Origin: Bacteroidota bacterium
Lineage (GTDB): Bacteria; Bacteroidota; Bacteroidia; Chitinophagales; Chitinophagaceae
DNA: 10,974 nucleotides
Direction: 5' to 3'
NCBI GenBank assembly: GCA_023436425.1
Contig: JAEZJD010000189.1
Coordinates: 1 to 10,974, forward strand
The notes under the pieces were generated by a model that worked only from the letters and a program-made list of their open reading frames with translations, did not search any database and was not told where the DNA came from. Shown piece after piece: positions 1-8,507 of this stretch. Position 1 is the stretch's first letter, and each line of letters opens with the position of its first letter. The translations under genes and the position numbers were made by a program.

Positions 1-693
1 GTATGTATTTACGGGAGTTCCCGCAGTGCCGGCCGGCAAATTAGTTTCGGCGAAGTCCAGGTCTGCCAGAATCTTTTGGTAGTCTTCTGCAACTTTCGGC
101 CGCGGACTATTCCTCAAGAGTTCTACTGCTGCTCCGCTAGTGTTAGCCACCTCTCTGTAAGGAACACCGAGTTGGCTGCCATTTCCATCTAGATAAGGGC
201 GAGCATACATAATCACCAATTCATGATGCGCCATTGCCCGTAGAAACCTGCATTCTGCCTCGTACTGCGTAGCTATAGCCGAAGAGATGGTACCGTTGGC
301 AGCGGCAGCTTTAAAGCCTTCAATAGCAACGTTAGCCTTGTTGATCATACCATAGGAATTGTCCCAAAAGGCCACTGCATTCGCGGATGTTGGGGTGTGT
401 GTGGTCTCGTACGTTGCCTGATAAAACGCAGCAACGTTGATTACGTCTTCACCCCTTATGTCGCCCTGTTCAATGTTAGCAGACCCAAATGGGTAGCCTC
501 GCCTTTCCGTTCCACCATTGTACCCGCCGCTTTGTGCAGCATCATAAACCCCGTATAAAGCTAACAACGCCCTCTCGGGTGTTGCGAAAGCGGTTGCATC
601 TGTTATGGACGAATAAGATTGCACATCCAAAACTTTCTTGCAGCCGATGCTGCTAACAGCAGCTATCAAAAGAATCAGAAATATTTTTTTCAT
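1..693 (-). CDS. SusD/RagB family outer-membrane nutrient-binding lipoprotein, N-terminal part (cut by left edge)
   Basis: The reading frame is open from ATG at 693 down to base 1, giving the first 231 residues; SusD proteins usually run to about 450-600, so at least half is missing. The N-terminus MKKIFLILLIAAVSSIGCKK is a lipoprotein signal peptide with a lipobox ending at Cys18. The segment FWDNSYGMINKANVAIEGF and the later AECRFLRAMAHHELVIMYARPY (positions about 146-167) are the TPR-like helices typical of the SusD family. By family knowledge, SusD is a surface lipoprotein that lids the SusC barrel and captures the glycan or oligopeptide ligand. It lies 26 bp downstream of the susC stop on the same strand, so the two are surely co-transcribed. 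No Shine-Dalgarno is visible; the pre-start region is A/T-rich, as usual in this phylum. The substrate cannot be told from this fragment. Confidence 0.95.
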   Translation of the reverse strand, partial: MKKIFLILLIAAVSSIGCKKVLDVQSYSSITDATAFATPERALLALYGVYDAAQSGGYNGGTERRGYPFGSANIEQGDIRGEDVINVAAFYQATYETTHTPTSANAVAFWDNSYGMINKANVAIEGFKAAAANGTISSAIATQYEAECRFLRAMAHHELVIMYARPYLDGNGSQLGVPYREVANTSGAAVELLRNSPRPKVAEDYQKILADLDFAETNLPAGTAGTPVNTY

Positions 694-719
694 TGTGTTA
701 ATGGTTAGATTTTCAAAAA

Positions 720-3700
720 TTAAAATCCGATGTTCAGACCAAAAGAAATGGTTCTGATCTGTGGAGGTAACCCTGGATTTTCCAAACCTGCCGACGTATG
801 ATTGTCAGGATCTGCTCCTGAATAATTTGTCCAAACATGCAGGTTTTGCCCCTGTGCATACAAACGGATGTTCTGAACACGTCCATTAGAAATCTTCTTT
901 AACGAAGAAGAGCCAATGGTATACGTAAGGATTACATTTTGCAATCTCAAGTAGTCGCCAGATTCGACAAAACGTGAGGTAGCGAGACCTACGTCATTGA
1001 TGATGTTACTTTGATTGTATACGAGCTTTGGCACCGTAGCAACGTCTCCGGGCTTTTGCCAACGTTGCAAAATTTCTACTCCGTTATTGACGAAAGATTG
1101 ATCCAAAAGGGCTTCTTGTCTCGTGATGTTCATGATCTTATTGCCGCCAGAGTAGCGAAGCAGGAACTCTAAACCAAACCCTTTATAGCCGAATGAATTG
1201 TTGATGCCACCGTACCAAGTTGGCACCACTTCACCAAGATTAGCCCTATCCGCAAAAGAAAGAGACGTTTGATTAGCGGCAGCGATAGTGCCGTCATTCG
1301 CGTCCTGGATGAAGTAGTATGCTCCATTGGACACGTTTCGTACGACGAGCTTTCCATCGGCTTTATAGTACATGGGGAAGCCGTTAGCCGTATTTACGCC
1401 TGCATAGCGGTAACCATAAAGTATGTTGATCGGATCACCTACGCGAATGATATTGTACGAACCATTGTTGATGAACTGTGTCGGATTTCCTCCTATTGAA
1501 TACAAACTTTGCACTTCATTGCGTACACTTGAGAAGTTTAAGTTTACGTTCCAGGTGAAATCTTTGCCGCGTATAGCCGCGGCATCTACAGCAAACTCAA
1601 TTCCCTTGTTTTGCATGCTTCCAATATTCTGAGGAATGGAGTTGCCCGGAATACCGGCGCTCAGCGGAGTAGGTACAAACAACACGAGATTGTCAATGTT
1701 GTTCATAAACCAGTCTGTTGTCAAATTTATTCTGCCTCTCAAAAATCCGATTTCCAGTCCGACATCATATTTTTTACTTGTCTCCCATTGCAATTCGGTA
1801 TTGCCGATGGCATTAACCGCAATTCCACTTATGTTGCCGTAAGGTGCGGCTCCGAATGTGCTCAGATAAGGCAAGCCACCCAACGGGTTTCCTACCGTTG
1901 CATACGATGCCTTTATTTTCACATCGCTCAATACATGAGACAGACCGCCTGCATTTCTCCAGAAGTATTCCTCTGACGGCCTCCAACCGATAGAAAAGCC
2001 CGGGAAGTTCCCGTACTTTTTACCTGGCGCTAACGAGCTCTGTCCATCGCGACGAAAACTTACCTGGGCGAAGTACCTGTTCCGAAAATCATAATTAAAT
2101 CGACCGAAGAAAGACTCCAATCCAGACTCACTGTAATTACCACCTACTGAAGGTGTAGAAGCCGAATTACTGATTAAGTTCTTTTGCAAGTAGAACAAAT
2201 CGGCGATGTTCGTACCCTGTGAACTGAGCCACTTTGTTTTTCCCTTAGATAGTTCGTATCCGCCGGTAAGAAAGAAATTGTGCGAGTTAAGGTTAAGATT
2301 ATAATTGAAGTAGTTAGACCAAACCATGTTGCTAAAATTCTGATCGGCATTGTAAACCAACCCGTTTGAACTATAGCCGTCGCCATGCCGGGGATCCCAC
2401 TCTTGAAAAGCATAATCTGTCAGTAAGTCGTACTGAAACTGCGAACGAAGTTTTAACCCTTGAACCGGCGAAAGTTCAATAAAGGCATTGTCGATGATCC
2501 GGTGCTGCTCCGAATGATATTTATTAAAATTTAGGACAAATGGAACATTGAACCAGTTAGCGTCCACACCTTGTGAATTGGGCCCATTCGGAATATTGTT
2601 GGCTGCGAGATTCACGTTATATCCCGTTGGATTATTAGGATCGTACGGCGAGACATTGGGCAACAAACGCAGGGATGAAGCAATGGCGCCACCCAGAGAA
2701 TTGGTACCGGTGTTTTGGTCCGTGTTTTCCTGGCGTGAAAGAGTAATGTTGTTTCCTATACGAATAAAATTGTTGATTTCATTATCAACGTTTGCACGAA
2801 TGCGGTAAGCTTTGTTCCAGTTTGTTTTGATGACCCCTTGCTGGCTGGCATAGTTTAAGGACATGTAGTAGGTCGAACGGTTTGATCCGCCAGCAATACT
2901 GATATTTTGGTTTGTAACCGGAGCATTGTCAACCAATACTTCATTCTGCCAGTCCGTATTCACACCGCCTGGATTAATTCCGGCTTTGGGAGCAGTTGCC
3001 GGATTTGAAGCATGAGATGATTTCTCGTTTGCGATGGTTACGAATTGATCAGCGTTGAGCAATTCATACCTTTTACCCACTGTGCTAAATCCTACAAACC
3101 CATCGTAGTTCATGCGCAGTTGACCTCTTTGTCCTCTCTTGGTGGTAATTTGAATGACCCCGGCGGCGCCTCTAGAACCGTAGATATTGAGCGCTGCTCC
3201 ATCTTTTAGCACCTCAATGCTTTCAATGTCTGCAGGATTAATGTCAGCCAACGCATTGGAATTGGTAGTGGCAGACAGATTTCCCTGAATTATTGGTGCT
3301 CCATCTACTACAATGAGTGGCTGGTTCGATTGATTAATCGATTGAATGCCGCGGATTCGTATCGTAGCAGGTGCATTAATGGTGCCGCTGGAGTTGGTAA
3401 CCTGCACGCCGGCGGCTCTTCCTGCAAGTTCTTTATCTACAGAAGGCGTCATCAACGTTGAAATCTGCTGTGGATTGACCTTCGCAGATGATCCGGTAAA
3501 TGATCGCCGCTGTTGCGTACCATAACCAGTAACAACAACTTCCTGCAATGCCTGTTCCGAAGCAAGCAACGAGATTTCAACATTTGTCTCTGCGCCTATG
3601 TTGACTCGTTGAGTAGCCATTCCAACTGCAGAAACAATCAAAACCCGATTGTTGCCCGGAACGTTAATGGTAAAATTGCCGGCTTCGTTGGTAACAGTTC

Positions 3701-3845
3701 CTACTGACGTTCCCTGTACCAGGACGGAAGCACCAGCGATGGGATTACCATTGGGGTCTTTAACCTGACCGGTGACCGTGCGTTGTGCCATAGACGCAAC
3801 ACCTATGAGCACAAGCATGCTTGTGAGGAATAAAAATTTTCTCAT
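720..3845 (-). CDS. SusC/RagA family TonB-linked outer membrane protein
   Basis: This is a 1041-residue TonB-dependent receptor of normal SusC length, forming the outer-membrane channel that imports a ligand captured by SusD, powered by TonB-ExbBD. A signal peptide spans residues 1-20 with a likely cut after SMA before Gln21. Residues about 22-95 form the carboxypeptidase-regulatory-like N-terminal domain (TGQVKDPNGNPIAGASV). EVVVTGYG at 102-109 is the usual SusC linker, followed by the plug domain (about 113-237) with LIVVDGAPI and IEVLKDGAALNIYGSRGAAG. The rest is a 22-strand-type barrel ending in a C-terminal Phe (FGLNIGF), the normal outer-membrane assembly signal. The partner susD follows directly. 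No anti-sigma/ECF-sigma pair and no glycoside hydrolase or peptidase lies in view, so the substrate is open. The plug motif reads AALNIYGSRGAAG rather than the common ATAIYGSRGANG, a mild variation. Confidence 0.97.
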   Translation of the reverse strand: MRKFLFLTSMLVLIGVASMAQRTVTGQVKDPNGNPIAGASVLVQGTSVGTVTNEAGNFTINVPGNNRVLIVSAVGMATQRVNIGAETNVEISLLASEQALQEVVVTGYGTQQRRSFTGSSAKVNPQQISTLMTPSVDKELAGRAAGVQVTNSSGTINAPATIRIRGIQSINQSNQPLIVVDGAPIIQGNLSATTNSNALADINPADIESIEVLKDGAALNIYGSRGAAGVIQITTKRGQRGQLRMNYDGFVGFSTVGKRYELLNADQFVTIANEKSSHASNPATAPKAGINPGGVNTDWQNEVLVDNAPVTNQNISIAGGSNRSTYYMSLNYASQQGVIKTNWNKAYRIRANVDNEINNFIRIGNNITLSRQENTDQNTGTNSLGGAIASSLRLLPNVSPYDPNNPTGYNVNLAANNIPNGPNSQGVDANWFNVPFVLNFNKYHSEQHRIIDNAFIELSPVQGLKLRSQFQYDLLTDYAFQEWDPRHGDGYSSNGLVYNADQNFSNMVWSNYFNYNLNLNSHNFFLTGGYELSKGKTKWLSSQGTNIADLFYLQKNLISNSASTPSVGGNYSESGLESFFGRFNYDFRNRYFAQVSFRRDGQSSLAPGKKYGNFPGFSIGWRPSEEYFWRNAGGLSHVLSDVKIKASYATVGNPLGGLPYLSTFGAAPYGNISGIAVNAIGNTELQWETSKKYDVGLEIGFLRGRINLTTDWFMNNIDNLVLFVPTPLSAGIPGNSIPQNIGSMQNKGIEFAVDAAAIRGKDFTWNVNLNFSSVRNEVQSLYSIGGNPTQFINNGSYNIIRVGDPINILYGYRYAGVNTANGFPMYYKADGKLVVRNVSNGAYYFIQDANDGTIAAANQTSLSFADRANLGEVVPTWYGGINNSFGYKGFGLEFLLRYSGGNKIMNITRQEALLDQSFVNNGVEILQRWQKPGDVATVPKLVYNQSNIINDVGLATSRFVESGDYLRLQNVILTYTIGSSSLKKISNGRVQNIRLYAQGQNLHVWTNYSGADPDNHTSAGLENPGLPPQIRTISFGLNIGF

Positions 3846-4016
3846 GTGCGTTTTAGTTTAGAATTGGAAAATATGTGACTAACGGAATAAAAACAAATTT
3901 TATCGGTAAATACGGCTTTCGAGTGGTTTGAGTTGTCTGAATAATAATAAACCGAACGATTCCTTAGCGGAAAACGATTGTTCGCAACCTACGGCGACGT
4001 CCACTCGAAGTAAAAA
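3846..4016 (-). promoter_or_regulatory. susC upstream leader with nested inverted repeats
   Basis: This 171-bp gap lies between the exporter stop and the susC ATG, both on the minus strand. It holds an outer perfect 9-nt inverted repeat (TTCGAGTGG at 3918-3926 against CCACTCGAA at 4001-4009). Inside its 74-nt loop is an 8-nt pair with one mismatch (CGAACGAT at 3953-3960 against ATTGTTCG at 3977-3984). Neither stem is followed by a T-run on the minus strand, so a simple terminator for the exporter gene is not evident. A promoter-like TAAAATTTG lies near 3895-3903 on the minus strand, but with one extra base relative to the Bacteroidetes TAnnTTTG box and no clear -33 TTG. The region probably carries the susCD promoter. 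The role of the repeats is inference. Confidence 0.35.
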
Positions 4017-6341
4017 TCACTTTTGTCTGCCGCGATAAAACACCAGCAGTAGGGCAGGTAATAAGACGAGGTTGGCAACAGTGGCGGTGACCAATGTAAG
4101 CGATGTAAGCCATCCTAAAGCTTGCGTTCCGCCAAACCCGCTGAAACAGAAAATAATAAAGCCGGCGATGAGGACAATCGACGTGTAGATGATGCTTAAC
4201 CCGGTGGAATATATTGTTTCCACTACTGTGCGTTGTGTATTGTGATGATGTTCTTTTAGCTGCTGCTTGAAATTTACCAGGAAACGGATTGTTATGTCAA
4301 TTGCAATGCCGAGTGCGACGCTGAAGATCAACACCGTTGATGGCTTCAGCGGTATGCCTGCCCATCCCATCACGCCGGCTGTGATCACCAACGGTACAAC
4401 GTTAGGCAACAAGGAACACAACAGAATTCTGAATGACCGAAACAGGTAGAGCATGCATAATGCGATTAGAAGAAACGCCCAAAGAATGCTATCACGCAAG
4501 CCGTGAATGATATATTTGGAACCTTCTAAGAAAGTTACACTGGTACCGGTTAGCAGCACATTGTAAGATGATGGAGGAAAGAGCTCACTAGCTCTTTGAG
4601 CAATACTGTCTAGAATCAGCGGCAGCCTTTCGGTGCCTACGTCCTTCATGTTCACACTGATGCGTGTTTCCTGTTTGTCCTTGTCTATAAACGTTGAAAT
4701 TAACTTACTGAAAGACCCGCCAGAACTACCGGTATCGGTGTTTCCCGCGAGGTAGGGACGTAGCGCAATCAAATCATTTTCTCCCGGCATTATGTAAAAG
4801 CTGCTGTCACCTTCAAAAAAACCCTGCTTCGCAAATTTTAATCCTTCAGTAATGTTTAGCGGTCTGCCAATGTATGATTTCGAAGCAATAAACTGGCTAA
4901 GTGAATCAATCTTCACAAGATTGGAAAGATTGCGTGTAACGCCATATTTCTTTCTCGTGTCTATAGCGATCTCCAGCGGCATCACTCCTTTAAAGTTGTC
5001 TTCGAAAAACTTGAGGTCAGTGTATACTTTATCACGCTTTGGCAAATCCTCGACAATGTGTGCAATGCTTTGTAATCGCAGAATACCGGCAATCGCAAGA
5101 ATCATTATCACTGATGTGGCAACGAAAATTTGTTTTCTATGATTTAATGACCAACGTTCGAGGCGTGCAAGCCAACGCTGCACCCTTACATTCTCCAGAT
5201 AACGGGTATGTCTCTGTTTTGGAGGCGCCAAAAAGTTTAAAACAATCGGAATTATAATTAACGAGATGAAAAACAACATCATGATGTTGATGCCCGCCAC
5301 GACACCGAACTCTTTCAGTATCTCACTTTTTGTAAGTGCAAAAACAGCAAAGCCGATAGCAGCAGCAATGTTGCAAAACAAAGTGACAATTCCCATTTTG
5401 CTCACCATGTTAATGATGGCTGTTTTCTTTTCGCCCGTTTCTTTAAAACTCGTGTGATACTTGTTTAAAAAATAGATGCAGTTTGGCACACCGATAACAA
5501 CCATCAACGGTGGGATGAGTGCTGTAAGAAGAGTGATTTTGTAGCCGAGCAAATGGAGCATTCCAATGCTCCAGATCACACCAATGATAACAACCGACAG
5601 GGATAACAAGGTTGCACTTATGGAACGAAAAAACAACAGCAAGATGAAACCGGATAGAATGACAGAACCGATCAGAAAAAACTTCATTTCCTTTTGAATC
5701 CGATCCGCCATCAATGTGCGAATCAGGGGCAATCCGCTGAGATACACCTGTGTCTGTTCTTTTTTTTCGAAAGCAGTTGTCAGTTCCAAAATCTGTTTTA
5801 CTACCTGCGAACGTTGTGGTGAATTGAACACAGCGGGATCAACGTTTATTCCCATCAACCACGCATTTGTCTCAGGATTGTACAACAAGCCTCGATAGAA
5901 TGGCAAACTCAAGAAAGTATCTCTTGCGTTTTGGATAGCAGCCTGCGATTTTAAGGAATCAGCAAACACAGGAACTGCGCTCAGCCTCTCTGTCTCCGGT
6001 TGCTTCTTCAAATTAACGGAAGCAGGAACGGAAAGAATTGTTTTAATTCCATTCAGTTGTTTTATCTGTTGCTGCAGTGTTCTGTAGTCGTTGAAAAATG
6101 CCGAATCGAAAAATTTTTTTGTTTGTACACCAAGAACAAGGAGACCACTTTCTTCACCAAACTTTTTCTTAAACTCCTGAAAAGCCAGGTACTTCGGGTT
6201 GTCGGTAGGAATAGCTTTGGAAAATTCGTAGCTAAGCTTCACCTTGCTTGCCTGCCATGCGAACATAACCGTGAGACCGAGAAGAATAGCTAGCAATACA
6301 AAACGAAAGCGCAATATGCTCACCGCAAGAAATTTCCACAT
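4017..6341 (-). CDS. RND superfamily (MMPL/COG1033-type) transporter, 12 TM
   Basis: The protein is an integral inner-membrane exporter of 774 residues with the duplicated RND layout. TM1 lies near residues 11-28, followed by a large periplasmic loop to about 218. Five helices follow (about 221-240, 246-266, 271-292, 316-336, 346-371). TM7 is at 405-422, a second periplasmic loop runs to about 615, and five more helices end at 770. FEEFKKKFG-like text in loop 1 (FQEFKKKFGEESGLLVLG) and FKGVMPLEIAID in loop 2 are typical of this family. SVALGIAIDITIRF (D682) is the GxxxD helix of the second half, whereas the first-half equivalent reads VVIGVPNCIYF. The start was set at ATG 6341 because the upstream in-frame codon at 6348-6350 is TTG and lies inside a -7 promoter box. 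By family analogy it may move lipids, hopanoids or other hydrophobic molecules; the actual cargo is unknown. No periplasmic adaptor or outer-membrane TolC partner is adjacent. Confidence 0.9.
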   Translation of the reverse strand: MWKFLAVSILRFRFVLLAILLGLTVMFAWQASKVKLSYEFSKAIPTDNPKYLAFQEFKKKFGEESGLLVLGVQTKKFFDSAFFNDYRTLQQQIKQLNGIKTILSVPASVNLKKQPETERLSAVPVFADSLKSQAAIQNARDTFLSLPFYRGLLYNPETNAWLMGINVDPAVFNSPQRSQVVKQILELTTAFEKKEQTQVYLSGLPLIRTLMADRIQKEMKFFLIGSVILSGFILLLFFRSISATLLSLSVVIIGVIWSIGMLHLLGYKITLLTALIPPLMVVIGVPNCIYFLNKYHTSFKETGEKKTAIINMVSKMGIVTLFCNIAAAIGFAVFALTKSEILKEFGVVAGINIMMLFFISLIIIPIVLNFLAPPKQRHTRYLENVRVQRWLARLERWSLNHRKQIFVATSVIMILAIAGILRLQSIAHIVEDLPKRDKVYTDLKFFEDNFKGVMPLEIAIDTRKKYGVTRNLSNLVKIDSLSQFIASKSYIGRPLNITEGLKFAKQGFFEGDSSFYIMPGENDLIALRPYLAGNTDTGSSGGSFSKLISTFIDKDKQETRISVNMKDVGTERLPLILDSIAQRASELFPPSSYNVLLTGTSVTFLEGSKYIIHGLRDSILWAFLLIALCMLYLFRSFRILLCSLLPNVVPLVITAGVMGWAGIPLKPSTVLIFSVALGIAIDITIRFLVNFKQQLKEHHHNTQRTVVETIYSTGLSIIYTSIVLIAGFIIFCFSGFGGTQALGWLTSLTLVTATVANLVLLPALLLVFYRGRQK

Positions 6342-6347
6342 AAGCCG

Positions 6348-6355
6348 CAAAGCTA
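6348..6355 (-). promoter_or_regulatory. Bacteroidetes -7 box (TAGCTTTG) for the RND transporter gene
   Basis: Read on the minus strand, 6355-6348 is TAGCTTTG, an exact match to the Bacteroidetes TAnnTTTG -7 consensus. It ends 6 nt before the ATG at 6341, so transcription would begin at or next to the start codon. No convincing TTG at -33 was found. The box covers the alternative TTG codon, which argues against that codon as the translation start. Confidence 0.4.
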
Positions 6356-6458
6356 ATAGTTAATGACCCGCGAGTTATAGGAAATTGTAGTCATAAATTA
6401 GCTGCTCAAAAACATCAATCTACAGCTGATTACGATCGCCGCTGACAATCGATAAGCA

Positions 6459-7196
6459 ATGCTTCACGTCACGAAAGGTATAGTTCTTAGAACAATTAAG
6501 TATGGTGAAACGAGTGTAATCGTGAGCATCTTCACGGAGGCTTTTGGCGTACAATCTTATTTGGTGAATGGTGTTCGCAGTTCTTCAAAAAAGGGATCAA
6601 ACAAGGCCTCATTTTTTCAACCAGCATCAATACTCGAGCTCATTGCTTACCACAATGAATTCAAAAATCTGCAGCGGCTGAAAGAGTTTAAATGGGATTA
6701 TTTGTATCAACACGTTTTTTCAGATGTGAAAAAAAATGCTGTCGCTTTATTCATCGTGGAATTGCTGACAAAAGTGTTGAAACAACCGGAGCCAAATTCC
6801 GAGCTTTTTCTTTTTGCCGAAGATGCACTACGACATCTGGACAACGCATCCGATTCGGCGACTGCAAATTTTCCCTTGTTCTTTGCGCTGCAGCTTTCTT
6901 ACTTTCTTGGGTTTAGTATTTCAGATTCGTATTCCGAAAAGAAAACTTATCTCGACTTGCAGGAGGGCATGTTTACTTCGTCACAACCCCGCCATCCGCA
7001 TTATATTCAAGACGAAGACGCAGAAGCAGTTTCAGAGTTATTAAAAGCGAGACATCCGCGAGAGCTGGAGCAGATTCGATTGAACCAGGAGATGCGAAGA
7101 AGAATTATTTATGCACTGGAACAATTTTATGTCTTCCATGTTTCAGATTTCGGCACGATGAAAACAGTGCCTGTACTGAAGGAAATAATGAGCTAA
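6459..7196 (+). CDS. recO: DNA repair protein RecO
   Basis: This is a 245-residue RecO, close to the family's usual 230-260. RecO works in the cytoplasm with RecR (and RecF) to displace SSB and load RecA onto single-stranded gaps, and it can anneal complementary strands. The N-terminus MLHVTKGIVLRTIKYGETSVIVSIFTE is the OB-fold domain (about 1-80) with the family's diagnostic GIVL-R--KYGE start. The rest is helical, with LDLQEGMF at about 166-173 typical of Bacteroidetes RecO. The protein has no cysteine at all, so the zinc-binding site present in some RecO proteins is absent. The start ATG at 6459 is the first in frame and matches the conserved N-terminus. It is divergent from the RND transporter gene across 117 bp. 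No TAnnTTTG box was found on the plus strand ahead of it. The stop abuts that of the convergent neighbour. Confidence 0.94.
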   Translation: MLHVTKGIVLRTIKYGETSVIVSIFTEAFGVQSYLVNGVRSSSKKGSNKASFFQPASILELIAYHNEFKNLQRLKEFKWDYLYQHVFSDVKKNAVALFIVELLTKVLKQPEPNSELFLFAEDALRHLDNASDSATANFPLFFALQLSYFLGFSISDSYSEKKTYLDLQEGMFTSSQPRHPHYIQDEDAEAVSELLKARHPRELEQIRLNQEMRRRIIYALEQFYVFHVSDFGTMKTVPVLKEIMS

Positions 7197-8408
7197 TCAA
7201 AGAATTCTTTTTGCAGCGCTTAAGTCGCTGGAGATATGAATGACACCGGGTGTTTTCCCTTTTTCAAAGGTTCCTAGATCATCGAGCATCTTCAAAGCTT
7301 CGGCACCGTTACTCGTTGCCCATCGCAACATTTCTTCTGAAGAAATTTGTGGGAAGTTTCGTCGAAGCGTTTTTATTTCGTCCAAAATACTTAAGCTCCA
7401 GTTGCTAGCTAAACTGTCTGTTCCCAACACTATGCTGCAGTTGTGTTTTCGTAACACTTCAACATGAGGCAATGTGTTTTCAATGTAAATATTTGCGTTC
7501 GGGCATAGACAGAAGAAAATTTCGGGTTTTCCGCTCGCAGTTTGTGGTGCCTGGCTCACTTCTGGCGCCGAGCTTTTCCTATTTGCTGTTTGACGCCGCA
7601 CATATACAATGTCCTCTTCTGTGATGAAGGTATTATGCACCAGAATTGCGTGATCCGCTCCACTGAGATGGTGAAAATAAGATTGCAAAGATGTTTTACA
7701 TGTAGGTACATGATGAGTGTTATCGATATTCATCAGTTGGTACATTCTCGTGAAATCGCCAGTACCATATAAAAAAAACTCATCTTCACACGCTGCTTCC
7801 TGATTGTGAATGGAAACTATTTTTCCTGCAAAAGATGATTGGAGTTTCTCCCACAAACCTTCAGAAACAGAATAAGGTGCATGCGGTACTATTGAGTTTC
7901 CAACACCGGCATGTCCGCTTTCAAACTCGTGGCAAATTGCTGATGCCTGCTTAAATCTTACGTCTGCTACGGAAGGCAACCATCCGGTGGCTTCGATGAA
8001 ATTGTGATAACAAAGTCGTTTCTTCCTCTTCTGTTGTAGCGTTGAGGTGTTGTTACAAATATCGCCGACAGCGACAATTCCATTGTGCAACATTTGGTCC
8101 TCGGCATTTTCAATTGCTTGTTGAATCATGTCATCTGCGCTGTGTCGCTGTGTTACTACGTTGAAAACAAAATCAACCAATCCAATCTTTTCAGGAATCA
8201 TACCTTCCAAATGACTCAATTCCAAATGACAATGACAGTTAACAAATCCGGGAGAGATAATGCCGTTGAATGTCCGAACTCCGTCTCCGGCTTCAAATGC
8301 CGGCACTAAGTCGTGAATGGTGCCGTCATCTGCGATAATTAAAACTGTATCGTGTAAAAACCGATAGCCATCAAAAACGTTGTCTGCGGTGAACTTTTGA
8401 AAAGGCAT
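7197..8408 (-). CDS. Amidohydrolase superfamily protein (ATZ/TRZ-type deaminase-like)
   Basis: This is a 403-residue cytoplasmic metal-dependent hydrolase of the amidohydrolase superfamily (COG0402-like). The HxH metal motif is H59-C-H61 in GFVNCHCHLELSHL. VPHAPYS gives H176, SIHNQE gives H201 and E204, LVHNT gives H258, and GTDSLASN gives D331, so the complete metal and catalytic set of the ATZ/TRZ branch is present. The short N-terminal and C-terminal strands (DNVFDG; GKTPGVIHI) form the usual composite beta-sandwich. The NxHxHLELSHL context resembles aminofutalosine and S-adenosylhomocysteine/methylthioadenosine deaminases, but the substrate cannot be fixed and no menaquinone genes are nearby. 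Residues about 272-296 form a Ser/Ala/Pro/Gln-rich stretch that looks like an insertion just before the strand carrying CPNANIYIEN. The gene is divergent from prfA. Its stop codon directly abuts the recO stop. Confidence 0.92.
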   Translation of the reverse strand: MPFQKFTADNVFDGYRFLHDTVLIIADDGTIHDLVPAFEAGDGVRTFNGIISPGFVNCHCHLELSHLEGMIPEKIGLVDFVFNVVTQRHSADDMIQQAIENAEDQMLHNGIVAVGDICNNTSTLQQKRKKRLCYHNFIEATGWLPSVADVRFKQASAICHEFESGHAGVGNSIVPHAPYSVSEGLWEKLQSSFAGKIVSIHNQEAACEDEFFLYGTGDFTRMYQLMNIDNTHHVPTCKTSLQSYFHHLSGADHAILVHNTFITEEDIVYVRRQTANRKSSAPEVSQAPQTASGKPEIFFCLCPNANIYIENTLPHVEVLRKHNCSIVLGTDSLASNWSLSILDEIKTLRRNFPQISSEEMLRWATSNGAEALKMLDDLGTFEKGKTPGVIHISSDLSAAKRIL

Positions 8409-8483
8409 TTCAGCGAAGGTAACACGACTTCTCCCTTTAACTGATTTGGCATTTGTACAACGAACTTCTTACCTCATTCTGCT

Positions 8484-8491
8484 TAATTTTG
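8484..8491 (+). promoter_or_regulatory. Bacteroidetes -7 box (TAATTTTG) for prfA
   Basis: TAATTTTG matches the TAnnTTTG -7 consensus exactly and ends 16 nt before the prfA ATG at 8508, giving a short leader of about 10 nt. The only TTTG upstream (8452-8455) is about 28 nt away, longer than the usual 19-22, so the -33 element is not convincing. The same 99-bp gap must also hold the divergent amidohydrolase promoter. On that strand 8421-8414 reads TACCTTCG, one base from consensus. Confidence 0.45.
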
Positions 8492-8507
8492 CCTCCCAAT
8501 TTTTACC

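Noticed and set aside
1611..1976. 121-codon open frame on the plus strand within susC
   Set aside because: It is fully antisense to a well-supported SusC coding region, has no recognisable domain and no promoter; it is a shadow frame.
6342..6350. TTG codon at 6350-6348 as start of the RND transporter (three more residues)
   Set aside because: A good ATG lies three codons further in, the TTG sits inside a TAGCTTTG promoter box, and MWKFL fits a membrane-protein N-terminus better.
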